DNA of 64,000 nucleotides from Acinetobacter gandensis (GTDB lineage: Bacteria > Pseudomonadota > Gammaproteobacteria > Pseudomonadales > Moraxellaceae). Position numbers and translations under genes: made by a program. Where the stretch lies: positions 163,609 through 227,608 of the forward strand of contig NZ_LZDS01000029.1 of the NCBI RefSeq assembly GCF_001678755.1, in the 5' to 3' direction. Of the stretch, positions 1 through 9,082 are shown piece by piece (positions within the stretch are counted from its first letter, which is position 1; the number at the start of each line of letters is the position of its first letter). Under the pieces are notes generated by a model. It saw only the letters and a list, made by a program, of their open reading frames with translations. It did no database searches and had not been told where the DNA came from.

Positions 1-1126
1 TCACTTTCATCTTTTGGAAAATGAAGATTGGGCGATGACGCTTAATCAGTGCTTTTAAATCTTCTTCGCTATCAAGCACATCGATCAGTTCTTTCGCACG
101 CACTATGCTGATCACTTTGTCCAAGCTACCACGACAAACTGGGAATAAGCTATGCGGGACAGAAAGCACTTGCTCACGAATCTGCTCAGGCGAATCATTT
201 AAATCAACCCAAGAAATTTGATTACGTGGCGTCATAATTGATGCAACTGTACGCTCAGCAAGCGTCAATACACCACCAATCATATAGCGCTCTTCGTCTG
301 CAAAGGTTTCCTGTGCTTGACGCTGACCAACCGTTTCAGCCTCAATACGACCACCCATCAATTTTAAGATGTTATCTGCCGTACGATGACGAAGCGGAAT
401 TTTTGATTCATGTTTGATCGCATTACGTTGTGTAAATTGGTTAAATGCTTCAATTAGAATGGCAACACCAATACCTGAATAGATATAACCTTTCGGAATA
501 TGGAAACCAAAACCTTCCGCAATCAAACTAATACCGATTAACAGCAAGAAGCTTAAACATAAGATCACAACTGTAGGATGGCGATTGACGAATGCAGTTA
601 ATGATTTAGATGCAAGTAACATCACTGCCATTGCAACAACCATTGCAACCATCATGACATAAATGTTGTCAACCATACCAATTGCGGTGATCACCGAATC
701 TAAAGAGAATACGGCATCTAAAATAACAATTTGTGCAACAACGGCTGTGAAGCTTGCATAAACAACATTCGTTGTAACTTTAACTTCAGGTTTACCTTCT
801 ATTTTTTCGTGCAGTTCAGTAACTGCTTTATAAACAAGGAATAAACCACCAAATAATAAGATCAAATCTCGACCAGAGAATGTCCAATCAAATACGGTAA
901 TAAGAGGTTGAGTTAAGGTGACTAACCAAGAGATTGCAAAAAGCAATCCAAGACGCATGATTAAGGCAAGTGACAGACCAATGACACGTGCTTTATCACG
1001 TTGTTCTGGAGGAAGTTTTTCAGCCAAAATGGCAATAAATACGAGGTTATCAATACCCAGTACAATTTCTAAAACAATTAAAGTAAGCAAACCAACCCAG
1101 ATACCGGGGTCTAATAAAAATTCCAT
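1..1126 (-). CDS. TerC family membrane protein with CBS domains (5' part, cut by window edge)
   Basis: The reading frame runs from ATG at 1126 to the window edge without a stop, so about 375 N-terminal residues are visible. The first ~230 residues form a TerC domain of hydrophobic helices, including the family-typical stretch around [15 protein letters not shown] and a second acidic helix near [20 protein letters not shown]/CorC-like regulatory part follows ([13 protein letters not shown]). TerC proteins are implicated in metal ion (often Mn) efflux or in loading exported proteins; this CBS-fused subgroup resembles E. coli YoaE/YegH. A GAGG-type ribosome site lies inside the preceding leader ORF, whose stop overlaps this start as TAATG. 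The transported substrate cannot be read from sequence. Confidence 0.9.
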   Translation of the reverse strand, partial: MEFLLDPGIWVGLLTLIVLEIVLGIDNLVFIAILAEKLPPEQRDKARVIGLSLALIMRLGLLFAISWLVTLTQPLITVFDWTFSGRDLILLFGGLFLVYKAVTELHEKIEGKPEVKVTTNVVYASFTAVVAQIVILDAVFSLDSVITAIGMVDNIYVMMVAMVVAMAVMLLASKSLTAFVNRHPTVVILCLSFLLLIGISLIAEGFGFHIPKGYIYSGIGVAILIEAFNQFTQRNAIKHESKIPLRHRTADNILKLMGGRIEAETVGQRQAQETFADEERYMIGGVLTLAERTVASIMTPRNQISWVDLNDSPEQIREQVLSVPHSLFPVCRGSLDKVISIVRAKELIDVLDSEEDLKALIKRHRPIFIFQKMKV

Positions 1127-1191
1127 TAGTTAATACCCTCACTCTGAATTGTAAAAAAATTAATTAGACCAGCGCACGGCGACGGATCCAT
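1126..1191 (-). CDS. Pro-rich leader peptide overlapping the TerC gene (21 aa)
   Basis: A 21-codon ORF starts with ATG at 1191 and its TAA shares one base with the TerC ATG (TAATG). It has its own ribosome site, AGAGG 8 nt before the ATG. The peptide begins [13 protein letters not shown], so acidic and proline residues come immediately after the start. That resembles the Mg-responsive leader MgtL of enterobacteria, whose Asp/Glu-Pro-rich start destabilises translating ribosomes. The stop-start overlap implies translational coupling to the TerC gene. Existence of the ORF and its SD is seen directly; expression and a regulatory role are inferred. Confidence 0.6.
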   Translation of the reverse strand: MDPSPCAGLINFFTIQSEGIN

Positions 1192-1786
1192 AATGTTAAC
1201 CTCTATGACTTAAGACCTTTTTATTATGCACAATCTTCAGAATTTGTATTGTGCAAATAAATATTTTTTTGATAATTACTCTAAATTTTAAATGATCTGG
1301 ATTATTTTAAGATTAATTACTAAGCACTAAACATATTTTTTGTAATGCAATGATCTTACTTTATGTAATTTTATGCGCCACTTTTTTTCATTTTATTTTA
1401 TGTCAATGCTGTAAGTTCAAATCGCTTGTTCAACCCACATCAAGTAAAGCGTATAAGAAAAATTTCATCCAAAACGTGTTGCTACAACTATCAACAGCAG
1501 CAAAACTAATGTAGTAATACTTAACAAATCAATAAATTCTTCTTAATTTATTACTCTCTCAATTCCAATACAGAAAAAAATAAAATATTTTATGACCTTC
1601 TATGAATGACTTAGTCATAAATCTTAGCTGGTTAAAACTAAATCAGTATTTTCTATTAAGATAATCTAAAAACGAGATATCAGTATCCTTCCTTTTTTTT
1701 AGTGTGAAGTATTGCTATTACCCTCTATTTTTCAATAGAATGTTAAAACATTAAATAAAATTACAAAAAAATTCAGGGGAAACTTC
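1192..1786. other. Intergenic region between divergent TerC and MarR genes
   Basis: This is about 595 bp of AT-rich DNA. Apart from the inverted repeat at 1227-1255 and presumed promoters for the two divergent genes, I see no ORF with a ribosome site, no RNA gene and no terminator. Confidence 0.5.
1227..1255. promoter_or_regulatory. 8-bp inverted repeat upstream of the TerC leader
   Basis: TGCACAAT at 1227-1234 is perfectly inverted as ATTGTGCA at 1248-1255, with a 13-nt spacer. It lies about 35 bp upstream of the leader-peptide start on the minus strand. It could be an operator or an RNA hairpin in the 5' leader. I see no match to the yybP-ykoY manganese riboswitch that often precedes terC genes. 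Confidence 0.35.
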
Positions 1787-2251
1787 ATGACAAAAAAATA
1801 TTCAAAATTTTTGCCGTCCACGGACGACTTCAGTTTAGAAAATTTTCCATTCTATTGGGTAACTCAAGTTCATGCACAATACGTATTGAACGTTGATCAT
1901 GCGCTCAAAAAATATGGTTTAGACAACTCTCGTCGTCGCATTTTACTCGCACTGAAATCTAAACCACATGCAAGCGTTTCTGACCTTTCAGAAATGGTCG
2001 TATCTAAAATGTCGACAACAACTAAAATTGTTTATCGACTCAAAGATGAAGGTTTAGTTGATACTTATTCATGTGAAGATGATGCACGAATTACCCGTGT
2101 CGTTTTGACTGAAAAAGGCTCAGAAATGACACAAAAAATTAATGATTTAACTAATGTCGTTCTTGAGCAATCATTTGAAGGTTTAACGCCATTACAAATT
2201 GAAAAAACTATGGAAAGTTTGAAACACATCTTCAAAAACTTAGCACGCTAA
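1787..2251 (+). CDS. MarR family transcriptional regulator
   Basis: The 154-residue protein has the size and fold pattern of MarR winged-helix repressors. Its N-terminal dimerisation helix is followed by a helix-turn-helix at about residues 55-85 (ASVSDLSEMVVSKMSTTTKIV) and a wing carrying DDARITRVVLTEKG, the typical charged beta-hairpin. The start is supported by AGGGGA nine nt upstream. It stands alone between a divergent TerC gene and a convergent SOS peptidase gene, so its target is not evident. MarR proteins usually respond to phenolic or other small ligands and often repress their own promoter. Confidence 0.88.
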   Translation: MTKKYSKFLPSTDDFSLENFPFYWVTQVHAQYVLNVDHALKKYGLDNSRRRILLALKSKPHASVSDLSEMVVSKMSTTTKIVYRLKDEGLVDTYSCEDDARITRVVLTEKGSEMTQKINDLTNVVLEQSFEGLTPLQIEKTMESLKHIFKNLAR

Positions 2252-2272
2252 ACATTCTGCATCACCGAAGTA

Positions 2273-2932
2273 TCAATCGAAAAAGTTCAGTTGGGGACTG
2301 ATTTTTTCGATTTTTATTTTGGGTACATGCGTACATTCAAATTCTTCAACTGGGAATCCGTGTATAAAACTGCTTATGTCAGGGCTTCTCCATGTGAGCC
2401 ATTCTTGTAATCGGTCATGAGGAATAATAATAACTGAGCGTTTAACATCACCAGGCTCATGAAAGTCCTTCATCATTTCATGATCAATCGCATCCATGGT
2501 AATCATGCTACTAGATCGTATAATTTCATCCCCTTGTTTGCAGATTTCATAAAGTGCTGCAATATAAAAAGCTTGCCCATCTTTACGTCGAACACCCCAT
2601 CGCTGAGGCTTATTTTCTATATATTTGGATTCATAAAATTCTGAAACGGGTATAACACCAAACTTACATTTAGAAATTGAATTTAAAAATGTTGGCTTTT
2701 GAAATAAGGTTTCATTGCGTGCATTATAGGTTTTTAATGCAATAGATTTGTCTTCTGCCCATTTCGGTACCATACCAAAACCAACTTTCCGCCACTCAAG
2801 TCCCTGAACAGATGCAAACAAAAGTGGAAGATCATAATTTGGATACACCTCATCGGGATACTCAAAAGTAATCTCAGGTAAATTTAATGACTTTAACTGA
2901 GCTAAAGTAATGGGTTTGAAATTGGCGCACAT
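2273..2932 (-). CDS. SOS response-associated peptidase (HMCES/YedK family)
   Basis: The protein has 219 residues, near the family's usual ~220. YedK/HMCES proteins cross-link to abasic sites in single-stranded DNA through the N-terminal cysteine. Cys2 follows the initiator Met here (MCANF), and the Asn/Arg/Glu pocket is visible at YNARNET (N70, R72, E74), as is the active Glu in PVSEFYES (E101). The catalytic-His region usually reads H-x-RMP; here it reads FHEPGDVKR (H158), so this is a divergent member. It is convergent with the MarR gene and 22 bp from it. No LexA-like box was recognised upstream. Confidence 0.85.
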   Translation of the reverse strand: MCANFKPITLAQLKSLNLPEITFEYPDEVYPNYDLPLLFASVQGLEWRKVGFGMVPKWAEDKSIALKTYNARNETLFQKPTFLNSISKCKFGVIPVSEFYESKYIENKPQRWGVRRKDGQAFYIAALYEICKQGDEIIRSSSMITMDAIDHEMMKDFHEPGDVKRSVIIIPHDRLQEWLTWRSPDISSFIHGFPVEEFECTHVPKIKIEKISPQLNFFD

Positions 2933-2998
2933 AATATACCAATGCGGTTCTCACAAATGAATACTCAGTCTTTCATAAATAAGTAAAGATTGAAATTT

Positions 2999-3024
2999 AA
3001 AAGCGCACCAATTGGTACGCTTTT
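2999..3024 (-). terminator. Rho-independent terminator after the aldehyde dehydrogenase gene
   Basis: AAAAGCG and CGCTTTT flank ACCAATTGGT, giving a near-perfect hairpin with a T-rich tail on the minus strand. It sits 15 bp after the aldehyde dehydrogenase stop. Confidence 0.6.
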
Positions 3025-3039
3025 ATTAAAATGTGTAGT

Positions 3040-4482
3040 TTAGACTGGGAAAGTTTGCCAATGAGTTCGGGTAAATTCTTCAAAGATCCATTCCCCATTA
3101 AAACGCCCTAGTCCTGAATTTCGTTCACCACCAAACGGTGCATTGGCATGGTCTGCAACACTAATGCCATTAATGTGGGTCATTCCAACATCAAGTTTGG
3201 ATGCAAACTCCCCACCACGTTCTAAATTCGAAGTACAGACTGCACTCGACAAGCCAAAACGGGTTGAATTGGCAATTTCAAGTGCATGTTCCTCATTTTG
3301 AACTTTGATAATAGGCAATACTGGGCCAAAGCTTTCTTCTAAGGCAATATCTGCATGTGGATCCACTTCAGTAAAGATATGTGGTGCAACTACTTGCCCT
3401 TCTATACCACCTGCATAAGCTAAAATTGCATTGTGCTGAATGGCATTTTGAATAATGGTTTTGAGTTTATCCACTTGGCTAGCATTAATGATTGGACCGA
3501 TTAAGGTATCCGCCTGATTAGGATCACCGACGACAATTGTTTTTACTCGCTGAATAAGCTTATCCACATAAGCATCATGTATAGATTCATCCACAATGAC
3601 GCGGTTCGTACTCATACAGATTTGACCTTGATGCAAAAACCGCCCCATTACAGTCAATTCAACAGCTAAATCTAAATCTGCATCATCCAAAATTACCAAT
3701 GGCGCATTACCACCCAACTCTAGTGCAAGCCGCTTAATTCGTGAACTTGCCAAAGCTTTCACGCCAACTTGCTTACCGACTTCTGTAGAGCCAGTAAAAG
3801 AAATCATTTTAGGTACAGAATGTTCTACAAAATAATCCCCAATTTCACTGCCGCTGCCTGCAACAACATTCAATACGCCATGCGGCAAACCTGCTTCTTC
3901 AAATAATTTGCCGAGTAATGTACCACCTGTGACTGGCGTATCACTGGCTGGTTTAAGAACAACAGAGTTTCCACAAGCAATCGCCGTCACCACAGAACGC
4001 ATCGATAAATGAAATGGAAAGTTCCATGGGCTAATCACCGCTATGACACCCAATGGCTTACGCAGTACAAAACTCTTTCGGCTCGGATCTTTACTCTCCA
4101 GTTGCGTGGTTTGCATTTTTTCAGGAAAACTCAGAGATTCTTTGATAATGCCAAGTGCTGCATCAACTTCAATATTGGCTTTTAAACGTGTACTACCAGA
4201 TTCATCAATCAACCATTGAATAATTTCTTCGCGGCGCTGCTGAATAATTTCGCTCAACAGAGTAATGACTTGCTTACGAACTTGAATCGCTTTGATTCGT
4301 TCATCTTTAAAAGCGTGTTCTGCAGCACTATAAGCACTATCTACATCAACACTACTAGCTGCTTGTAAGTCAAAAATGAGCGTTTGATTATATGGATTTA
4401 GATTTTGGACATGACGTGTTGAAGTCCCAGCTCGCCATTGCCCACCTATATATTGAAGGTCTAAAGCAGTATATGCTGACAT
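3040..4482 (-). CDS. NAD(P)-dependent aldehyde dehydrogenase
   Basis: This is a 480-residue full-length aldehyde dehydrogenase. The oxyanion Asn is in SPWNFP (N154) and the cofactor Lys in VLKPAS (K177). The Rossmann signature FTGSTEVGKQVG spans about 229-240, the general-base Glu is in LELGG (E255), and the catalytic Cys is in GQICM (C289). The motif set and length fit the benzaldehyde/vanillin dehydrogenase-like group, but substrate cannot be assigned from sequence. No pathway partner is adjacent; it is followed by its own terminator and appears monocistronic. Confidence 0.88.
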   Translation of the reverse strand: MSAYTALDLQYIGGQWRAGTSTRHVQNLNPYNQTLIFDLQAASSVDVDSAYSAAEHAFKDERIKAIQVRKQVITLLSEIIQQRREEIIQWLIDESGSTRLKANIEVDAALGIIKESLSFPEKMQTTQLESKDPSRKSFVLRKPLGVIAVISPWNFPFHLSMRSVVTAIACGNSVVLKPASDTPVTGGTLLGKLFEEAGLPHGVLNVVAGSGSEIGDYFVEHSVPKMISFTGSTEVGKQVGVKALASSRIKRLALELGGNAPLVILDDADLDLAVELTVMGRFLHQGQICMSTNRVIVDESIHDAYVDKLIQRVKTIVVGDPNQADTLIGPIINASQVDKLKTIIQNAIQHNAILAYAGGIEGQVVAPHIFTEVDPHADIALEESFGPVLPIIKVQNEEHALEIANSTRFGLSSAVCTSNLERGGEFASKLDVGMTHINGISVADHANAPFGGERNSGLGRFNGEWIFEEFTRTHWQTFPV

Positions 4483-4593
4483 GATTTCAGTCCTATTTTT
4501 ATCATTCGTTCCAATGTAAATGCTTCAGTTGTGAAAAGCTATGATAAAAACAGGATGAAACTTTATAATTAATTTCTTTTACAACCCTATACT

Positions 4594-5070
4594 TTAAACA
4601 GGCTGATTAATCTGCTGCATCGCTTTATAGATTCGCCAATAAATATAACAGCTTATGATAACTTCAAAACTTAGGTCTTTAATTGTGGTGATTTGCTCAA
4701 GCACAGCCTCATCCATATTCACGGTCAACATGGGTAACAGCCCTTCGACAACAACAGCGATCAAGATAAAGAGGACTAAACTCTGAATCGTCACGGGCAA
4801 ATACAATGCGATAAAGCGTTTTAAAAAATCTCGACCATGTTCGCCACCATTGGCTTTAAAGATGGCATTCACCCAGCTAATCAAAAGCCCTATTTGCAGA
4901 ATAAATGAAGCCCAAGCTTCAGTTAGTTTAGATTCTGGGGTTAAGGTCAGCGCTAAGTAGCTAAAGAAAATCAATATTGAGCTGGCAATATAGTAGTTTT
5001 TATAATGGGTTTCTGAGACTTTATTCAGTCGTATATCATCCACCAACCGATTTACATTCCATAAATACAT
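4594..5070 (-). CDS. Hypothetical inner-membrane protein
   Basis: I do not recognise a family for this 158-residue protein. It shows about four hydrophobic segments: residues ~29-43 (ASSILIFFSYLALTL), ~55-68, ~88-112 (IALYLPVTIQSLVLFILIAVVVEG) and ~132-147. Short charged loops separate them, and the C-terminus is polar. It is 89 bp downstream of malate synthase on the same strand, separated by a terminator, so it is probably transcribed separately. Confidence 0.65.
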   Translation of the reverse strand: MYLWNVNRLVDDIRLNKVSETHYKNYYIASSILIFFSYLALTLTPESKLTEAWASFILQIGLLISWVNAIFKANGGEHGRDFLKRFIALYLPVTIQSLVLFILIAVVVEGLLPMLTVNMDEAVLEQITTIKDLSFEVIISCYIYWRIYKAMQQINQPV

Positions 5071-5120
5071 GGCGTTTCCTTTTCATTTTTTATGTCGACA
5101 TTCTAACTTTCTCAAGCAAT

Positions 5121-5148
5121 AAAAAAAGCCTCCGAAGAGGCTTTTTTT
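5121..5148 (-). terminator. Rho-independent terminator of glcB
   Basis: AAGCCTC and GAGGCTT form a hairpin flanked by an A-run and a T-run. It sits directly after the glcB stop on the minus strand, and the symmetric A/T tracts would allow it to work in both directions. Confidence 0.85.
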
Positions 5149-5159
5149 GGATTTACAGA

Positions 5160-7322
5160 TTAGTCACCTGTATAACCTTTTAATTTTAAACGGTAAGCAT
5201 GAAGAAGCGGCTCTGTATAACCAGAAGGCTGCTCGCCACCTTTGAATACTAAGTCATAAGCTGCTTTGTATGCATAACCATCAAAGCCTGGGGCCATTGG
5301 TGTGTAAAGTGGATCGTTGGCATTTTGCTCATCCACAACTTTCGCCATGCGCTTAAATACTTCTTCAACTTGTTCAGCAGTTACGATACCGTGACGTAAC
5401 CAGTTCGCAACGTGTTGAGAAGAAATACGTAAAGTTGCACGGTCTTCCATCAAACCCACGTTGTTGATGTCTAGAACTTTTGAACAACCTACACCCAAAT
5501 CAACCCAACGAACGACATAACCTAAGATGCCTTGAAGGTTATTTTCGAGTTCTTTAGTTTTCTCTTCTTCAGACCAGTTTGTATCTGTCGCTAAAGGCGG
5601 CGTTAACAAATCATCTAAAGATAGTGGCTGAGTATTCAACAACTCTTTTTGACGCTCAGAAACATTGCACTGATGGTAGTGAATCGCGTGAATTACAGCA
5701 CCAGATGGAGACGGAACCCATGCACAACTTGCGCCAGCTTCTGGATGCTCAATCTTAGTTTTGTACATATCAAGCAACATATCTGGTTTTGGCCACATGC
5801 CTTTACCGATTTGCGCTTTACCACGTAAGCCTGCTTGTAGACCGATCATCACGTTACGGTTTTCGTAAGCTGGGAACCAGATTTGAGATTTCACTTCGCC
5901 TTTACGAACGAATGGACCTGCTTCCATGAAAGTATGGATTTCGTCACCTGTACGGTCCATGAAACCTGTATTAATAAAGATCGTGCGATCTTTCGCTTGT
6001 GCGATACAGTTTTTCAAGTTCACAGAAGTACGACGTTCTTCGTCCATGATACCGATTTTCAAAGTCTTCGCAGGTAGACCAAGCGCTTGTTCAGCACGCT
6101 CAAATAATTCAACTGCAAATGCAACTTCTTCTGGACCGTGCATTTTTGGTTTAACGATGTACATAGAACCTTTACGAGAGTTCTTGTTTTCGTTTTCGCC
6201 CTTGATGTCTGCAAACGTCAATAACGGTGTGATCAATGCATCCATGATGCCTTCGTAGATTTCAGCACCATCTACAAGGATCGCAGGGTTTGTCATCAAA
6301 TGACCCACGTTACGAAGAAGCATCAATGAACGACCGTGAAGCGTAGTTTCACCACCGATCAAGTTTTTGTGCGTACGGTCTTTGTTCAATGTACGAGTAA
6401 CAGTTTTACCATTTTTCTCAATAGACTCAGAAAGTGTACCTTTCATTAAGCCTAACCAGTTACGGTAGCCTTCAACTTTCTCTTCAGCATCAACTGCAGC
6501 AATTGAGTCTTCCAAATCTTGAATTGTGGTTACCGCAGCTTCAAGAACTAAGTCTTTAACGCCAGCAGCATCTGTTGAACCAATTGGACTCGTCGCATCA
6601 ACTTCAATGATTACATGTAAACCATTGTTTAAAAGTACGATTTCAGTTGGTGCAGCTTCGTCACCATTAAAACCAACAAACTGAGCTTCTTTCGCTAAAG
6701 TTGCAGTTGAGCCATCTTTTAGGCTTACAACTAACTTTTTGCCCTCTACCGCATATTTAGTTGCATCTGCATGCGAACCATTAGCTAGCGGGAAAGTTTC
6801 ATTTAAGAAGTTTTTAGCAAATTCGATAACTTTTGCGCCACGAGCTGGGTTATAGCCCTTACCTTTTTCCGCGCCGCCTTCTTCAGAGATCACGTCAAAA
6901 CCGTAAAGCGCATCGTAGAGTGAACCCCAACGTGCATTCGCAGCGTTTAAGCAGTAACGTGCATTACGCACAGGTACTACCAATTGCGCACCAGCCAATA
7001 ATGCGATTTCTTCGTCTACATTTTCTGTGCTGATTTGAAAATCTTCTACTTCTGGTAATAAGTAGCCAATTTCAGTAAGGAAAGCTTTGTAAGCTTCGAG
7101 TTCAAATTTGTTGTTGCGGTGCCATTCATCAATTTTAGCTTGAATGTCGTCACGCTTAGCCAATAGTGCTTTGTTCTTTGGGCTAAGATCGACAACGACT
7201 TGTTCAAAGTTTTTCCAGTAAGTTTCACTGTCTAAACCTGAACCCGGTAGTGCTTCATTTTCGATGAAATCGTAAAGTTCTTTAGCAATCGCTAACTTGC
7301 CTTTTTGAATACGTGCAGTCAT
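5160..7322 (-). CDS. glcB: Malate synthase G
   Basis: The 720-residue length matches malate synthase G (about 723) rather than the shorter isoform A. It condenses glyoxylate with acetyl-CoA to malate in the glyoxylate shunt, which is needed for growth on acetate, fatty acids or alkanes. The C-terminal plug region carries [19 protein letters not shown], with the expected catalytic Asp at about residue 627. A conserved cysteine-containing stretch, [18 protein letters not shown], lies in the barrel. It is monocistronic, with its own terminator and a ~500-bp upstream gap. Isocitrate lyase is not in the window. Confidence 0.96.
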   Translation of the reverse strand: MTARIQKGKLAIAKELYDFIENEALPGSGLDSETYWKNFEQVVVDLSPKNKALLAKRDDIQAKIDEWHRNNKFELEAYKAFLTEIGYLLPEVEDFQISTENVDEEIALLAGAQLVVPVRNARYCLNAANARWGSLYDALYGFDVISEEGGAEKGKGYNPARGAKVIEFAKNFLNETFPLANGSHADATKYAVEGKKLVVSLKDGSTATLAKEAQFVGFNGDEAAPTEIVLLNNGLHVIIEVDATSPIGSTDAAGVKDLVLEAAVTTIQDLEDSIAAVDAEEKVEGYRNWLGLMKGTLSESIEKNGKTVTRTLNKDRTHKNLIGGETTLHGRSLMLLRNVGHLMTNPAILVDGAEIYEGIMDALITPLLTFADIKGENENKNSRKGSMYIVKPKMHGPEEVAFAVELFERAEQALGLPAKTLKIGIMDEERRTSVNLKNCIAQAKDRTIFINTGFMDRTGDEIHTFMEAGPFVRKGEVKSQIWFPAYENRNVMIGLQAGLRGKAQIGKGMWPKPDMLLDMYKTKIEHPEAGASCAWVPSPSGAVIHAIHYHQCNVSERQKELLNTQPLSLDDLLTPPLATDTNWSEEEKTKELENNLQGILGYVVRWVDLGVGCSKVLDINNVGLMEDRATLRISSQHVANWLRHGIVTAEQVEEVFKRMAKVVDEQNANDPLYTPMAPGFDGYAYKAAYDLVFKGGEQPSGYTEPLLHAYRLKLKGYTGD

Positions 7323-7796
7323 TGTCTTTCCTGATATTGCTATTTTTTATAACAAGAGATTCTAGTATACCCATTTATACTTTGCTGAATAGTACTATCA
7401 CATTCCTAAATAATGATCATTTTCTATGTAATGAAATACCCTCATCATTCAACATAATAAAGATCAGAAATACGACGTCATCATCAGCCTGAATACCTTT
7501 TTACAGTGTATAAAGTTTTTGAAATGTCGAAATTAGACTTAAGTGCAGAATTTTGTTCTAAAACTGAACAAATAGACCCAAGCATCTAACAAACTCACTC
7601 GATTAAGCCATGAAATACGCTGAATGTCGATGCTACAACTTCAACCAATCAGTTTAAATTTAACGCTTTTATCGATGAATTATTAAACAGCCCGACTTCT
7701 TATTAAATGATGCTTTTATCTTGCGAAATCGCTTTTAAAGTCGATTGTTCGTTCTACATTTTTTCTTATCTATACAAGTAATCTAAAACTAAAAAT
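7323..7796. other. Intergenic region upstream of glcB
   Basis: This AT-rich gap must hold the glcB promoter. I see no intact gene. Positions 7610-7706 look like the remnant of a transporter N-terminus and are listed separately. Confidence 0.5.
7610..7706 (+). pseudogene. Possible remnant of an MFS transporter N-terminus
   Basis: From 7614 one frame reads NTLNVDATTSTNQFKFNAF and stops at 7704-7706. An ATG sits at 7610, but one extra A puts it out of frame. The pattern of an N-terminal Val-Asp segment followed by KFNxF resembles the start of aromatic-acid:H+ symporters of the major facilitator family, where a hydrophobic helix should follow. Here it breaks off. The match is short and made from memory, so this is a weak call. 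Confidence 0.2.
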
Positions 7797-7828
7797 AAAA
7801 AAAAAAACGCCATTAAGGCGTTCTTTTT
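7797..7828 (-). terminator. Rho-independent terminator of zapE
   Basis: AACGCC at 7806-7811 and GGCGTT at 7817-7822 form a 6-bp stem with a 5-nt loop. On the minus strand the stem is followed by a long T-run, about 20 bp after the zapE stop. Confidence 0.8.
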
Positions 7829-7846
7829 ACATTACAACAAAAACTC

Positions 7847-8998
7847 TTAATTTTCTACGGTAGATTCTGGTGCATTGATTTGACGATGCGATGTTTGAAG
7901 ATAATCATCAGACTGCATTTCAAGCAAACGTGAGCGGGTACGCTCAATTTCAAATGCCAACTTCTCACCTTGATAAATATCAATAATACTATCTTCAGAT
8001 GTAAGGAGTAATTTTACGCCACGATCATAGAATTCATCGACCAAATAAATAAAACGACGTGTACCTTCAGAAAGGTAATCTGTTAAATGCGGAACATTAC
8101 TCACCAAAACCGTATTATAAATATTGGCAATTTCAATAAAGTCTGCAGGACTACGTGGCTTCAAGCATAGCTCAGAATATTCACACCAAAGCACATCCTC
8201 AGTATGGCCAATCGTTTCCACAATTCGATTATTAATTAAAATTGCTTCTTGCGACTGCACTTGTGTTTGCGTCAATGCCGTAAAGCGCTGCGCCATCCAC
8301 AGTTTATGTTCATGAGTTAATGGTGATTTAAACAACTGCGCTTGCTTCAATACACGTAAACGGTAATCCACACCTGCATCGACATTTAAAATCACGCAAT
8401 TCTTTTTCACCATTTCAATGGTCGGAATAAAACGGTCACGATGAATACCATTTTTATATAAACCATCTGGTGCAATGTTTGAAGTTGCTACAAGTGTGAT
8501 TCCACGTGTAAATAATTTCTGGAACAAGTCACTTAAAATCATTGCATCAGTAACGTTTGATACAAAGAACTCATCGAAACAAATCACCACAGCTTCTTTG
8601 TAAATTTGATCTGCAACAAGCTCTAATGGATTACGTTGTCCTGATAGCTTATTTAACTCGCGATGCACATATTGCATGAAGTGATGGAAATGCATACGAG
8701 TTTTACGGCGAAATGGCACAGACTCATAGAACTGATCCATTAACCATGTTTTACCACGACCTACACCACCCCACATGTACACACCCTTCGGTGCAGTTTG
8801 ACGACGGAAGCGACGGAATGCTTTTTTCGACGCTTTAAAACGCTGTATTAATTCCTGCCAAACACGATCCAGCTCATGCACTGCTTGCGCCTGCTCTTGA
8901 TCTGGTAAAAATTGACCAGATGCTAAAGCTTGAGCATAACGCTCAGCCGGTGAAATCGGTGTGAAAGAGGTGTTTTGTGTAGACTGAAATTCGGACAT
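7847..8998 (-). CDS. zapE: Cell division protein ZapE (AFG1-like ATPase)
   Basis: The 383-residue protein is an AFG1/ZapE-type P-loop ATPase. Walker A is GGVGRGKT (residues 77-84) and Walker B is VICFDEFF (about 138-145). The family-typical FHHFMQYVHREL follows the P-loop, and an arginine-rich segment precedes it. ZapE associates with the Z-ring at the division site and modulates FtsZ bundling, and mitochondrial relatives act in protein quality control. It is monocistronic, between the glcB region and an AraC regulator gene, with a clear terminator. Confidence 0.92.
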   Translation of the reverse strand: MSEFQSTQNTSFTPISPAERYAQALASGQFLPDQEQAQAVHELDRVWQELIQRFKASKKAFRRFRRQTAPKGVYMWGGVGRGKTWLMDQFYESVPFRRKTRMHFHHFMQYVHRELNKLSGQRNPLELVADQIYKEAVVICFDEFFVSNVTDAMILSDLFQKLFTRGITLVATSNIAPDGLYKNGIHRDRFIPTIEMVKKNCVILNVDAGVDYRLRVLKQAQLFKSPLTHEHKLWMAQRFTALTQTQVQSQEAILINNRIVETIGHTEDVLWCEYSELCLKPRSPADFIEIANIYNTVLVSNVPHLTDYLSEGTRRFIYLVDEFYDRGVKLLLTSEDSIIDIYQGEKLAFEIERTRSRLLEMQSDDYLQTSHRQINAPESTVEN

Positions 8999-9082
8999 AT
9001 CATTGAATACTTTTTTGGGCTACATAAATTATAGCGGAGATTGAATTTGAAGATATAACACTTTGGCATTAATCAACTTAGG

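Noticed and set aside
1192..1260. yybP-ykoY manganese riboswitch upstream of the TerC gene
   Set aside because: The conserved riboswitch core was looked for and not seen; only a simple inverted repeat is present.
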